54,606 nucleotides of DNA from Streptomyces regalis (GCF_001509475.1 NZ_LLZG01000359.1:1-54606), one strand, 5' to 3'. Positions 27,401 through 35,768 are shown, counted from the stretch's first letter. Made by a program: numbers and translations. Notes: a model not told the origin generated them from the sequence alone.

Positions 27401-27975
27401 GCACATACACGCTGGGCGGCGTGGACGCGTACGCATGGGACGGCGACGACGTACGGCGGCTCGTGGGGCTGTGCGCGCAGGACGCGCACCTCTTCGACAG
27501 CTCCGTGCGCGAGAACCTGCTCCTCGCCAAGAAGGGCGCCACCGAGGCCGAACTGCGCGACGCCCTCGAGCGGGCCCGGTTGCTCGACTGGGCCGACAGC
27601 CTGCCCGACGGGCTGGACACGCTCGTGGGCGAGCACGGGGCGCGGCTGTCGGGCGGGCAGCGGCAGCGGCTCGCGCTGGCCCGCGCCCTGCTCGCCGACT
27701 TCCCCGTCCTCGTGCTCGACGAGCCCGCCGAGCACCTCGATCTGCCCACCGCCGACGCCCTCACCGCCGACCTGCTGGCCGCCACCGAGGGCCGTACGAC
27801 CCTGCTCATCACCCATCGACTGGCCGGTCTGGAGGCAGTGGACGAGGTGGTCGTCCTGGACGAGGGGCGTGTGGTGCAGCGGGGGGCGTTCGTGGAGCTC
27901 GCCGCTGTGGACGGGCCGCTGCGGGGAATGGTGGAGCGGGAGGAGGAGGCGGATTTGCTGGTGGGGGCGCCGTAG
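24439..27975 (+). CDS. cydCD: fused CydD-CydC ABC exporter for bd-oxidase assembly
   Basis: A 1178-residue fusion of two ABC half-exporters. Half 1: six helices (about 15-300), Walker A GPSGAGKST near 368, signature LSAGQRQR near 472, Walker B LLLDEPTAA near 493. Half 2: helices 620-890, Walker A GPSGSGKTT near 966, LSGGQRQR near 1070, LVLDEPAEHLD near 1090. In E. coli CydD and CydC are separate and export glutathione/cysteine; the fusion is usual in Streptomyces. The ATG at 24439 is the first base triplet of the parS site region (ATG-TTT-CAC-GTG-AAA), giving MFHVKPIDPRLL. A longer in-frame start at 24391 is unlikely because it runs through the other parS-like site. Confidence 0.94.
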   Translation: MFHVKPIDPRLLRYARTTRLFLIAVVGLGAVGAVLVIAQAMLIAEAVVGAFEHGMSAAELRTPLLLLAAVAVGRAVIAWLTELAAHRASSAVKSELRARLLERSAELGPGWLSGQRTGSLVALATRGIDALDDYFSRYLPQLGLAVVVPVAVLARIVTEDWVSAAIIVGTLPLIPIFMMLIGWATQSRMDRQWRLLSRLSGHFLDVVAGLPTLKVFGRAKAQAESIRRITGEYRRATMRTLRIAFISSFALELLSTLSVALVAVTIGMRLVHGEMHLYDGLVILVLAPEAYLPLRQVGAQYHAAAEGLAAAEEIFEVLETPVPASGTAAVPTGTVSFEGVSVRYPGRSADAVSDVSLSVAPGETVALVGPSGAGKSTLLNVLLGFVRPAEGRVLVGGADLAELDLQEWRSRIAWVPQRPHLYAGTIAENVRLARPDADDAAVRRALEDAGALEFVEALPRGVDTVLGEDGAGLSAGQRQRLALARAFLADRPVLLLDEPTAALDGATEAEVVEAVRRLAVGRTVLLVVHRPALLGVADRVVRLSEAAVPVQAGALPHAPVPAADRSIEREAHGGTAADEAQAASADAETVPLATGARGVLARVRAMSGPRRGRLALALLLGSLALGSAVGLMATSGWLISRASQQPPVLHLMVAVTATRAFGIGRAVFRYAERLVSHDAVLRMLADTRVAVYRRLERLAPAGLSRTRRGDLLSRLVADVDALQDYWLRWLLPAAAATVVSAGAVGFTAWLLPEAGCVLAMGLLAAGAGVPLVTGAVARRAERRLAPARGVLATRVTDLLTGTAELTVAGALPSRRAEARRADGALTRIASRAATATALGDGLTALISGLTVAATALVGAQAVVDGRLGGVTMAVVVLTPLAAFEAVLGLPLAVQYRQRVHKSAERVYEVLDAPEPVREPEQPRQAPASPFPVVVRGLTARHAGQDRDALAGLDLTLEEGRRIAVVGPSGSGKTTLAQVLLRFLDAEAGTYTLGGVDAYAWDGDDVRRLVGLCAQDAHLFDSSVRENLLLAKKGATEAELRDALERARLLDWADSLPDGLDTLVGEHGARLSGGQRQRLALARALLADFPVLVLDEPAEHLDLPTADALTADLLAATEGRTTLLITHRLAGLEAVDEVVVLDEGRVVQRGAFVELAAVDGPLRGMVEREEEADLLVGAP
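24440..24455. other. parS: parS site overlapping the cydDC start codon
   Basis: TGTTTCACGTGAAACC, a perfect 14-bp GTTTCACGTGAAAC palindrome at 24441-24454. The T and G of the cydDC ATG are its first bases, and the site encodes residues 2-5 (FHVK) of the protein. Confidence 0.93.
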
Positions 27976-28134
27976 TGCGCGACCGGCCCCGTGTCTTGGG
28001 TGACTGCTCTCCGGCGGGGACCGCTCATCGACGCTTGCGTCAACAGCCGTACTGACCCGTCCGCAGCAACACGTTCCCCCAGGCGTACGACCTGAACAGG
28101 ACCGGGACCCCGCCCAGGGGCCAGGATCGCTGAC

Positions 28135-29217
28135 ATGCGCTCATTTCGCCGCAATCGCCTGGTCGTTCCGGCGCTGCTGTGCGCGCTCACCCTGCTCGTC
28201 ACCCCGCCCGCCGACGCCTCCGGCGACGGGAAGGACTCCACGGACCGCAACGGCGGGGGAACCGGCGGCGACTTGGGCCTCGGTGCGCAGGTGGCGCAGC
28301 TGTACGAGGATGCGGCCCTGGCGACGCAGCGGTACGAGGCGGGGCGGCAGCAGGCCGAGGTGCAGCGGGCGAAAGCACAGCGGATCGAGACGCTGCTCGA
28401 ACGCGAACGGCGGCAGATCGGCGTCCTGCACGAGGACCTGGGCCGGATCGCACGCGCCCAGTACCGCAGCAGCGGCGGGATGCCCCTCACCGCGCAGTTG
28501 ATCCTCGCCAAGAGCCCGGATCAGTTGATGCGCGGTCAACACGTCTTCTCGCAGACGAACCTGGCCGTCAACAACGCCATCGAGAAGAACCGTCGAGCCG
28601 AGGCCCGGCTGGCCACGGACGAGGCCAAGGCCGCGGCGGCCTGGCAGATCCTGGACAAGCGCAACGCCGAGCTGGCCGAGTTGAAGAAGGGCATCGAGCA
28701 GAAGCTCGAAGCGGCGCGGTGGCAGTTGCAGGGACAGGCCGAGGCCTCCGTGGCCGCCGGCTCCTGCGCCGGTGCCATTCGGCTCGACCAGCAGCAGAAG
28801 GACTTCACGACCGAGTGGGTCGCACCGGTGGAGTCGTACGAGCTGTCCGCCGGGTTCGGCAGCGGCGGGTCGCGGTGGGCGAACCGGCACACCGGGCAGG
28901 ACTTTGCGGTGCCGATCGGTACGCCGGTGCGGGCGGTCGGGGACGGACGTGTGGCCAGGGTGTCGTGCGGGGGCGCCTTCGGCATGGAGATCGTCGTCCG
29001 GCACGCGGACGGCTACTACACGCAGTACGCCCACCTCGCCTCCGTCGCCGTCGACCAGGGCGAGCGCGTGGACACCGGGCAGTGGATCGGCCAGACGGGC
29101 ACGACCGGCAACTCCACCGGGCCCCACCTGCACTTCGAGGTGCGGGTCACTGCGCAGATGGGCTCGGCGTTGGATCCGGTGCCATGGCTGGCGGCGCGGG
29201 GGGTGCAGCTCGGGTGA
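28135..29217 (+). CDS. secreted M23-family peptidase with coiled-coil
   Basis: A 360-residue exported protein. A signal peptide (1-29, VVPALLCALTLLVTPPADAS) is followed by a long coiled coil (about 48-210, Gln/Glu/Arg/Ala-rich) and a C-terminal LytM/M23 domain (about 230-355). The zinc ligands are HTGQD near 251 and HLHFE near 331, so the protease site looks intact. The architecture matches envelope endopeptidases or amidase activators (EnvC/NlpD-like) involved in cell-wall cleavage. AGGA weakly precedes the ATG. Convergent with the HAD gene 24 bp downstream. Confidence 0.87.
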   Translation: MRSFRRNRLVVPALLCALTLLVTPPADASGDGKDSTDRNGGGTGGDLGLGAQVAQLYEDAALATQRYEAGRQQAEVQRAKAQRIETLLERERRQIGVLHEDLGRIARAQYRSSGGMPLTAQLILAKSPDQLMRGQHVFSQTNLAVNNAIEKNRRAEARLATDEAKAAAAWQILDKRNAELAELKKGIEQKLEAARWQLQGQAEASVAAGSCAGAIRLDQQQKDFTTEWVAPVESYELSAGFGSGGSRWANRHTGQDFAVPIGTPVRAVGDGRVARVSCGGAFGMEIVVRHADGYYTQYAHLASVAVDQGERVDTGQWIGQTGTTGNSTGPHLHFEVRVTAQMGSALDPVPWLAARGVQLG

Positions 29218-29241
29218 GGGGGAAAGGCGGGTCGGGCAGGC

Positions 29242-30114
29242 CTAGTGCCGCTCCGCCAGCAACTGTTCGATCACGACCGCCACACCGTCCTCGTTGTTGG
29301 CGACCGTCCGCCCCGACGCGGCGGCGATGACGTCCGGGTGCGCGTTGCCCATCGCGTACGACTGGCCCGCCCAGGTCAGCATTTCCACGTCGTTCGGCAT
29401 GTCCCCGAAGGCCACGACCTCCTCGTGCGAGATACCGCGCTCGGCACAGCACAGGGCGAGCGTGCTGGCTTTGGAGACGCCGGGGCCGCTGATCTCCAGC
29501 AGGGCGCTGGGGCTGGAGCGGGTGACATTGGCGCGGTCGCCGATGGCGAGGCGGGCGAGGGTGAGGAAGGCGTCGGGGTCCAGGGTGTGGTGGTAGGCGA
29601 GGATCTTGAGGACCGGCTCGTGGGCGCCGGGGGCGTCAGGGGCCAAGAGGTCCTCGGCCGGCGCGAGCTGGTCCGGTATCTCCATGTGCAGCTTGGGATA
29701 GTCCGGCTCCTGGTAGAAGCCGTACGTCTGCTCCACCGCGTACACCGTGCCCGGAGCCGCCTCGCGCAGCAGTCGTACGGCGTCCAGCGCGTTCTCCCGC
29801 GCCAGCTCCCGTACCTTCACGAACCGGTGGGTGCCGGGGCCGCCGTGCAGGTCGACCACAGCGGCGCCGTTGCCGCAGATCGCGAGGCCATGACCGTGGA
29901 CGTGGTCGCTGACGACGTCCATCCAGCGGGCCGGCCGGCCGGTAACGAAGAACACCTCGATGCCTGCCTCCTCGGCGGCGGCCAGCGCGGCCACCGTACG
30001 GGGGGAGACCGACTTGTCGTCCCGCAGAAGGGTGCCGTCCAGGTCGGTGGCGATGAGCCGCGGGCGGACAGCGGCGGCGGCCGGGGTCTGGGGCTGTCGA
30101 GTCGCTGAGGTCAC
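29242..30114 (-). CDS. Cof-type HAD phosphatase
   Basis: A 290-residue HAD-IIB (Cof/YkrA-like) phosphatase. Motif I is [14 protein letters not shown] near 20, the VFFVTGR motif II near 55, and motif [15 protein letters not shown] near 232, followed by GNAHPDV and NNEDGVAVVI, the usual C-terminal pattern. GTG at 30114 is preceded by GGGAG; an in-frame ATG upstream has no site. It is clearly paralogous to the phosphatase at 40219. The substrate is likely a sugar phosphate or flavin-type phosphate, unassigned. Confidence 0.85.
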   Translation of the reverse strand: MTSATRQPQTPAAAAVRPRLIATDLDGTLLRDDKSVSPRTVAALAAAEEAGIEVFFVTGRPARWMDVVSDHVHGHGLAICGNGAAVVDLHGGPGTHRFVKVRELARENALDAVRLLREAAPGTVYAVEQTYGFYQEPDYPKLHMEIPDQLAPAEDLLAPDAPGAHEPVLKILAYHHTLDPDAFLTLARLAIGDRANVTRSSPSALLEISGPGVSKASTLALCCAERGISHEEVVAFGDMPNDVEMLTWAGQSYAMGNAHPDVIAAASGRTVANNEDGVAVVIEQLLAERH

Positions 30115-30244
30115 CGGGTCATTCTCCCGCATATGCCTGCACGGCCGTGCGGCAGTCCGCACATCTGAGGCGGCAGCTGAGGAGAAACAGCCCCTGAGAA
30201 CGCCGCCCTCACCGCCTTGACCAGCACTGTCGCGCCCGACCAGC

Positions 30245-31147
30245 TCACCGCAGCTGCGCCGCCGCCTCCATGGCGATCTGCTCGAAGACCTTCTCGTCGG
30301 CCGCGAAGTCCGAATCGGGGATCGGCCAGTGGACCACGATCTCGGTGAATCCCAGTTCCTGATGGCGCCCCGCGAAGTCCACGAACGCGTCGAGGGACTC
30401 CAGTGGGCGGCCGCGGTCCGGGGTGAAACCGGTGAGCAGGATCTTGTCGAGGTCGGCGGAGTCCCGGCCGATCTCGGCGCAGGCGTCGGCCAGCTTCTCG
30501 GCCTGTCCGCGAATGGCTTGAATCGACTGTTCAGGAGTGCCGTTCTCGTACAGCTTGGGGTCGCCCGTGGTCACCCACGCCTGCCCGTACCGCGCTGCGA
30601 GCCGCAGCCCGCGCGGGCCGGTCGCGGCAACCGCGAAGGGCAGCCGGGGGCGCTGCACACAACCGGGGATGTTGCGCGCCTCGTGCGCTGAATAGAAGTC
30701 GCCCTCGTACGACACCGAGTCCTCGGTCAGCAGCCGGTCCAGGAGCTGGACGAACTCGGCGAACCGGTCGGCCCGCTCGCGCGGCGTCCACGGATCCTGG
30801 CCGAGCACGGTGGCGTCGAACCCGGAGCCGCCCGCACCGACGCCGAAGGTGAAGCGGCCGTCGGAGATGTCGTCGAGGGAGATCAGTTCCTTGGCGTAGG
30901 GCACCGGATGCCGGAAGTTCGGCGAGGTCACCAGAGTGCCCAGCCGCAGACGGTCGGTGACGGCCGCGGCGGCGGTCAGCGTCGGCACGGCACCGAACCA
31001 CGGGCCGTCCCGGAAGCTGCGCCAGGACAGGTGGTCGTAGGTGTACGCGGTGTGGAAACCGAGCTGCTCCGCGCGCTGCCATGCCTCGCGGCCCCCCTCG
31101 GACCAGCGACGGTACGGGAGGATCACGGTGCTCAGGCGCAGACTCAT
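30245..31147 (-). CDS. LLM-class (F420-dependent type) flavin oxidoreductase
   Basis: A 300-residue TIM-barrel luciferase-like protein: [15 protein letters not shown], then [71 protein letters not shown]. These are typical of actinobacterial LLM oxidoreductases that usually use coenzyme F420. The ATG at 31147 was chosen; a longer start at 31213 would translate through a parS site and adds no family residues. There is no ribosome binding site, so a leaderless message is possible. The substrate is unknown. Confidence 0.85.
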   Translation of the reverse strand: MSLRLSTVILPYRRWSEGGREAWQRAEQLGFHTAYTYDHLSWRSFRDGPWFGAVPTLTAAAAVTDRLRLGTLVTSPNFRHPVPYAKELISLDDISDGRFTFGVGAGGSGFDATVLGQDPWTPRERADRFAEFVQLLDRLLTEDSVSYEGDFYSAHEARNIPGCVQRPRLPFAVAATGPRGLRLAARYGQAWVTTGDPKLYENGTPEQSIQAIRGQAEKLADACAEIGRDSADLDKILLTGFTPDRGRPLESLDAFVDFAGRHQELGFTEIVVHWPIPDSDFAADEKVFEQIAMEAAAQLR

Positions 31148-31171
31148 GTGTCGAGCGTAAGCGGCCGAACG

Positions 31172-31187
31172 GGTTTCACGTGAAACA
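31172..31187. other. parS: parS site upstream of the LLM oxidoreductase
   Basis: GGTTTCACGTGAAACA, containing the perfect 14-bp palindrome GTTTCACGTGAAAC at 31173-31186, 25 bp upstream of the preferred start codon at 31147. Confidence 0.93.
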
Positions 31188-31306
31188 GTCACCGCACGCG
31201 GCTGATCAGCCACGGAGGGAGGCTGATCACCGGCATCCGTGCGATGGCATCCTGGATGCGATGGTTCCTGGAGCGGTCGATACCACTGATCCTGCCGGGC
31301 GGGGGG

Positions 31307-31855
31307 TCAGTCCGACTCGGGAAAACGCAGGTACTCCGGCGGCACGGCCTTCGTCAGCCACACCCCGTTGGCGCTGACGTGGAAGACATGGCCGTCGCGG
31401 TGCATGGCGTCGGCGTCCACGCAGAGCACCACGGGGCGGCCACGCCGGGCGCCGACTCGCGTGGCGGTCTCGCGGTCGGGTGAGAGGTGCACGTCGTGCC
31501 TGTTCATGGGCCGCAGGCCTTCGGCGCGGATCGCGTCGAGGCTGTGGGCCACGGTGCCGTGGTAGAGGCACGGCGGTGGCGTCGCCGGAGGCAGTCCGAG
31601 GTCGACGTCGATGCTGTGACCCTGGCTGGCGCGGATCCGGCTGCCCTCGATCGCGAAGCGCTGCTTGTCATTGGCGGCGACCACGTGGTCCAGCTCTTCC
31701 CGGGTGAACCGGAATCCGTGCGCGGCCGCGGCGGCGATCAAGGTGTCGATCTCGACCCAGCCGGCCTCGTCGAGCGTGAGCCCGATTCGCTCGGGCTGAT
31801 GGCGCAGGTGTTTCGAGAGGTACTTCGACACCTTCACGGTGCGTCTTTCGTCCAT
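31307..31855 (-). CDS. kptA: RNA 2'-phosphotransferase, Tpt1/KptA family
   Basis: A 182-residue protein. KVSKYLSKHLRHQPERIGL (Arg-His pair near 19-20, corresponding to the catalytic RH of KptA) begins the N-terminal winged lobe. LYHGT near 97 and DVHLS near 120 lie in the ADP-ribosyltransferase-like lobe. KptA removes a 2'-phosphate from RNA using NAD+, as in eukaryotic tRNA splicing; bacteria lack that pathway, so the physiological role is uncertain. The ATG at 31855 was chosen by homology; codons upstream to 31981 read through DnaA boxes. Confidence 0.88.
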   Translation of the reverse strand: MDERRTVKVSKYLSKHLRHQPERIGLTLDEAGWVEIDTLIAAAAAHGFRFTREELDHVVAANDKQRFAIEGSRIRASQGHSIDVDLGLPPATPPPCLYHGTVAHSLDAIRAEGLRPMNRHDVHLSPDRETATRVGARRGRPVVLCVDADAMHRDGHVFHVSANGVWLTKAVPPEYLRFPESD

Positions 31856-31911
31856 GCCACCAGCGTGCCGGGAGAGGTGTGAATCACGCGAATGATTTCG
31901 CTCCGGATGTT

Positions 31912-31965
31912 TGATCCACAACCAAGTGTGGTTATCCACAGGGGAATTGGCGATTCTGTGGACAA
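31912..31965. other. group of three DnaA boxes upstream of kptA
   Basis: TTATCCACA at 31932-31940 and the reverse of TTGTCCACA (TGTGGACAA) at 31957-31965 are exact DnaA boxes. TGATCCACA at 31912-31920 has one mismatch. The spacing is 20 and 25 bp. The group lies between 57 and 110 bp upstream of the kptA start and abuts the 3' end of the MerR gene. Confidence 0.75.
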
Positions 31966-31977
31966 CGACCCACCCAT

Positions 31978-33003
31978 TCAAGAGGTTTCGTCAAGATCAG
32001 CTGATGTGGAGTTACTTGCGGCAAGCCGGTCCAAGGCGCGGGCCCGCACCTCCCGTTCGGCGGCCAACGCGATGAAGGACGAAGCCTGCTCCGGGCCAAC
32101 AAGCCTCTCCACGGCCGCCATCGTTTCGGCGGGGACGGTCACGGAACGCGTCCGATTCCGCAGATCGGGCGTCTCGCCCGGATCCAGGTGCTGACGCAGG
32201 TGCCGCACGGCCAACAGGCGCATCGCCCGGGCGAGTTCCGCTTCCACCGACTGCTGAGCGAGCGGGCGCAGCCGTCGTACGAGAGAGGCCGCTTCGGCCG
32301 CTTCGGCGTCCGTCGGACGGTGTGGACCGTCGAGGTAGCGGGCGAAGACGTGTTCGGTGGTGAACTCCAGGAAGCGGGCGGCGATGTGCTCGACCTGGCC
32401 CCTCAACTCCCTTAGGTGTCCCGAGATCGCGGAGAGGGGAACGCCGGCCGCGTGCAACTCCACTGCCACGGCGAGCTCTTGAGGGCTCGGCACGAGGAAG
32501 GAGTCGTCGTCGCCGGAGACGGGCTCCAGCACGCCGAGGTCCACGGCATCGGCCACCGCCGCGTCGTCCGGGGTGCCGCCGAAGCGCTCGACCAGCTCGG
32601 CACGCGAGATCCGTACGGCCTCCTCGTCGGTCCACGGCCCGTCCACCTCGGCGACCAGCCCGAGCACTCCGCCGAGGCCGCGGCCGGCGTCCCAGGCCTG
32701 AAGGAGTTCCTTGATGGAGGCCAGGGTGTAGCCGCGGTCGAGGAGGTCGGCGATCTGGCGCAGGCGGACGAGGTGGGCGTCGGAGTAGACGTTGGCCCGG
32801 CCGCGGCGCTCGGGGCGGGGGAGCAGGCCCCGGTCCTGGTAGGCGCGGATGGTGCGGACGGTGGCACCGCTGAGGTGCGCGAGGTCCTCGATCCGGTAGG
32901 CGGGAGGGGCCGGCCCGCCGCCCGCGGGGCCGACCTCACCGCGCTGATCGGCCAGGCGGCCGACCCCACCGCGCTGGTAGGCCGTCCGGCTGACCTCACT
33001 CAC
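31978..33003 (-). CDS. MerR-family transcriptional regulator
   Basis: A 341-residue MerR protein. A disordered head (1-33) precedes the winged helix and dimerisation helix (35-108: YRIEDLAHLSGATVRTIRAY, RRGRANVYSDAHLVRL). A long helical C-terminal domain follows (115-340) with no metal-binding cysteines, so it probably senses an organic ligand or protein. GTG start at 33003 with GGGGAG. It is 16 bp downstream of the EphD-like gene and is probably cotranscribed with it; the operon may be its own target. Confidence 0.86.
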   Translation of the reverse strand: MSEVSRTAYQRGGVGRLADQRGEVGPAGGGPAPPAYRIEDLAHLSGATVRTIRAYQDRGLLPRPERRGRANVYSDAHLVRLRQIADLLDRGYTLASIKELLQAWDAGRGLGGVLGLVAEVDGPWTDEEAVRISRAELVERFGGTPDDAAVADAVDLGVLEPVSGDDDSFLVPSPQELAVAVELHAAGVPLSAISGHLRELRGQVEHIAARFLEFTTEHVFARYLDGPHRPTDAEAAEAASLVRRLRPLAQQSVEAELARAMRLLAVRHLRQHLDPGETPDLRNRTRSVTVPAETMAAVERLVGPEQASSFIALAAEREVRARALDRLAASNSTSADLDETS

Positions 33004-33019
33004 AGCGGTGGCTCCCCAC

Positions 33020-34789
33020 TCATAGCGGCGGCTCCAACCGCGCGATCCTGCGCAGCGCCCTCGGTGTGAACCTCGACATGAGATACGCCCCGCGAGCCTC
33101 CGGCGTCACCGGAACCACGGCCTCACCGCGCACCACCGCCCGCAGGATCGCGTCGGCGACCTTCTCCGGCGGATAGTTCCGCAGCCCGTAAAGCCGCGCG
33201 GACTTCTTCTGGCGCCGCTTCTCCTCCTCGGAGTCGACCCCGGCGAAGTGCGCGGTCGAGGTGATGTTGGTGTTGACGAAGCCGGGGCATATCGCGGTGA
33301 CGCCGATGCCCTGGCCGGCCAGTTCCGCCCGCAGGCACTCGCTCAGCATCAGCACGGCTGCCTTGGAGGTGCTGTAGGCGGGCAGTGCCTTGGAGGGCTG
33401 GTACGCCGCCGCCGAGGCGGTGTTGACGATGTGGCCGCCCTGCCCGCGCTCGGTCATCTGCTTGCCGAACAGGCGGCAGCCGTGGATGACACCCCACAGG
33501 TTGACGTCGAGGACCTTCTTCCAGTCCTCCGGTGTGGTGTCGAAGAACGAGCCCGACAGTCCGATCCCGGCGTTGTTCACCAGGACGTCCACCACGCCGT
33601 ACTCGGTGGCGACCTTCTCGGCGAGCTTCTCCATGGCCTGCTCGTCGGAGACGTCGACCGTCTCCGCCCAGGCTGCGGGGGCGCCGATCAGGCGGGACAT
33701 CTCGGCGGTGCGGGCCGCGGCCTCGGCGTCCCGGTCGACGGCCACCACGCGCGCGCCGGCCTCGGCGAACGCGTACGCCGTCGCCCGCCCGATGCCGCTG
33801 CCGGCACCGGTGACCAGGACGAGCTGCCCGCCGAAGCGATCGGCGTACTTCCCGGTCGCCGTCACCGCTTCCGGCCGCCCGCCCTCCACGGACGTCACGA
33901 ACTCCGTGATCCAGGCCGCCAGTTGGTCCGGGCGGGAGCGCGGGATCCAGTGCTTCGCCGCAAGTGTGCGCCGGGTCAACTGCGGGACCCACTGCTCCAG
34001 TTCGTCGTAGAGCTTCTCCGACAGGAAGGCGTCCCCGAGGGGCGTGATGAGCTGCACGGGTGCGTGCGCGTACGCGTCCGTGCGTGGACGGCGCAGCCGG
34101 GCCCGTACGTTGTCCCGGTACAGCCACGCCCCGTGCGCCGCGTCCGTCGGCAGCGACGAGGCCGGGTAGCCGGCGCCGGGCACCTGCTCGAAGCGCTCCA
34201 GCAGCTTCGGCCAGTGCTTGCCGAGGGGGCCGCGCCAGGCCAGTTCGGGCAGCACGGGCGTGTGCAGCGCGTACACGTACCAGGACTTGGCGCCCTGACC
34301 GAGGAGTTGGCCGACCCGGCGTGGGGTGGGGCGCTTCAGACGCCTGTTGATCCAGTGTCCGAAGTGGTCCAGGGACGGGCCGGACATGGACGTGAAGGAG
34401 GCGATCCGGCCCTCGGTGCGCTTGACGGTGGCGAACTCCCAGGACTGCACCGAGCCCCAGTCGTGCCCCACCAGATGCACCGGCCGGTCCGGGCTGACCG
34501 CGTCCGCGACGGCCAGGAAGTCGTCCGTCAGCTTCTCCAGCGTGAAGCCGCCCCGCAGCGGCTTCGGTGCCGTCGAGCGGCCGTGGCCCCGGACGTCGTA
34601 CAGCACGACATGGAAGCGCTCGGCCAGCCGCGGCGCAACCTCGGACCACACCTCCTTGCTGTCCGGATAGCCGTGCACGAGGATCACCGTCGGCTGCCCG
34701 GGGTCACCGAGCTCGGCGACGCACAGTTCGACCCCACCGGTCCGCACCCGGCGCTCACGCGCGCCCTGAAGAGTCACCGGCACCGTCAC
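33020..34789 (-). CDS. EphD-like fusion: alpha/beta hydrolase plus short-chain dehydrogenase
   Basis: A 589-residue two-domain protein. The N-terminal alpha/beta hydrolase (about 10-300) has VGHDWGSVQSWEF (nucleophilic Asp, epoxide-hydrolase type) and HGYPDSKEVW. The C-terminal SDR domain (about 318-585) has the NAD(P) loop VTGAGSGIGRATA near 325, NNAGIG near 403, and YSTSKAA (YxxxK) near 470. The architecture matches mycobacterial EphD, proposed to act on epoxidised or oxidised lipids. GTG at 34789 overlaps the M24 stop (GTGA), so the genes are coupled. The substrate is not known here. Confidence 0.9.
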   Translation of the reverse strand: MTVPVTLQGARERRVRTGGVELCVAELGDPGQPTVILVHGYPDSKEVWSEVAPRLAERFHVVLYDVRGHGRSTAPKPLRGGFTLEKLTDDFLAVADAVSPDRPVHLVGHDWGSVQSWEFATVKRTEGRIASFTSMSGPSLDHFGHWINRRLKRPTPRRVGQLLGQGAKSWYVYALHTPVLPELAWRGPLGKHWPKLLERFEQVPGAGYPASSLPTDAAHGAWLYRDNVRARLRRPRTDAYAHAPVQLITPLGDAFLSEKLYDELEQWVPQLTRRTLAAKHWIPRSRPDQLAAWITEFVTSVEGGRPEAVTATGKYADRFGGQLVLVTGAGSGIGRATAYAFAEAGARVVAVDRDAEAAARTAEMSRLIGAPAAWAETVDVSDEQAMEKLAEKVATEYGVVDVLVNNAGIGLSGSFFDTTPEDWKKVLDVNLWGVIHGCRLFGKQMTERGQGGHIVNTASAAAYQPSKALPAYSTSKAAVLMLSECLRAELAGQGIGVTAICPGFVNTNITSTAHFAGVDSEEEKRRQKKSARLYGLRNYPPEKVADAILRAVVRGEAVVPVTPEARGAYLMSRFTPRALRRIARLEPPL

Positions 34790-35637
34790 TTCTCCTCCGC
34801 CCAGCGCCGCACATGCGGCAGATCGTCGTCCAGCCAGAAGGCGCTCTCCTCGGGGTCCGCGGAGTCGGTGACGACCAGGATCTCCTCGAACTTCGCGCCC
34901 GTGCCCCGGAAGCCCAGGTGCGGTTCGACCGCCCACAGGCCCGGCTGCGGCGGGTGGTCGGAGAAGCGGTACGGCGACCACAGCGGGGACCAGCCATCGC
35001 GGTGACCGTGCAGCGCGTCGCTCGCCAGGCCCTTCAGGGACTGGGTGCCGAACCCGAAGACATGCGCTGACCAGCGGCGCTGCCTGACCCGGTCGACCTT
35101 GTGCGCGATCACGCCGAAGGGATAGGCGCGGTGCCGGTTGGCGTAGCCCTGGCGGACCATGAGCCGGTCCACGTCCTCGTAGATCTCCCGCAGCGGCCGC
35201 CGCTCGCGCACCTCGTGCAGGATCAGTTCGCGATGCGCCTCCAGGTCGGCCATCAGCTTGTCCTGTACGGGGTTGATGCCGAGTGAACCCGAGTAGCCGA
35301 TGTCGGCCGTGCAGCCGTCGTACACAGGAGCCATGTCCAGGATGAATGGCATCCCGGGCTCCAGCCGGCGGTTCGTGGGGAAGAACTGCAGCGGAATGCG
35401 GAAGTTCACGAACGCCGTGCGGTCCCCGAACCAGGCGAAGGGGAGGTGGAACCAGTCCCGCACCCCGCGCTCGCGCAGCCACTCGCGCTGCATACGCGCC
35501 GCCTCGCGCTCGGTGATGCCCGGCTCCAGCCGCGCCGCCACGGCCTCGGCGCACTCGTACGCCAGCCGCTGGACCTGCCTGAATCCTCGTAATTCCGCGG
35601 AATCCGCACGGAGTTCGCCTGTCACTGCCGTAGTCAT
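34786..35637 (-). CDS. M24-family metallopeptidase (Xaa-Pro aminopeptidase-like)
   Basis: A 283-residue pita-bread-fold protein. Metal-ligand candidates are the Asp residues in FILDMAPVYDGCTADIGYSG (about 105-115), the His in YPFGVIAHKV, the Glu in AVEPHLG and the Glu pair in KFEEILVVTD. The length fits a single M24 domain without the N-terminal creatinase domain. The ATG at 35637 begins MTTAVTGELRAD. It is the first gene of the leftward M24 / EphD-like / MerR operon; this pairing suggests a shared substrate pathway rather than general proteolysis. Confidence 0.82.
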   Translation of the reverse strand: MTTAVTGELRADSAELRGFRQVQRLAYECAEAVAARLEPGITEREAARMQREWLRERGVRDWFHLPFAWFGDRTAFVNFRIPLQFFPTNRRLEPGMPFILDMAPVYDGCTADIGYSGSLGINPVQDKLMADLEAHRELILHEVRERRPLREIYEDVDRLMVRQGYANRHRAYPFGVIAHKVDRVRQRRWSAHVFGFGTQSLKGLASDALHGHRDGWSPLWSPYRFSDHPPQPGLWAVEPHLGFRGTGAKFEEILVVTDSADPEESAFWLDDDLPHVRRWAEEK

Positions 35638-35741
35638 GCCACCGCCCCACTTTGTCCACGCTGACTGCGGTACGCGCCTGCAACTTGACACTGGCGAATG
35701 TGACAGTTGTTAGAGTCTGCGTCAATAGGAGGGTCTCGGGC

Positions 35742-35768
35742 TGTGGAAAACCACGCCGATGTGGAAAA
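35742..35768. other. direct-repeat pair of DnaA-like boxes
   Basis: TGTGGAAAACCA is repeated 18 bp apart (starting at 35742 and 35760). TGTGGAAAA is the complement of TTTTCCACA, one mismatch from TTATCCACA. A further one-mismatch box, TTGTCCACG, lies at 35652-35660. The pair sits in the divergent M24 / ABC-transporter promoter region. Confidence 0.5.

Noticed and set aside
26610..28511. 633-codon minus-strand ORF opposite cydDC
   Set aside because: Ser/Arg/Pro-rich shadow of a well-defined ABC protein.
34790..35725. N-terminal extension of the EphD-like ORF up to 35725
   Set aside because: The extra 300 codons are an Arg/Gly-rich shadow of the M24 gene; the GTGA overlap at 34789 and hydrolase homology mark the real start.
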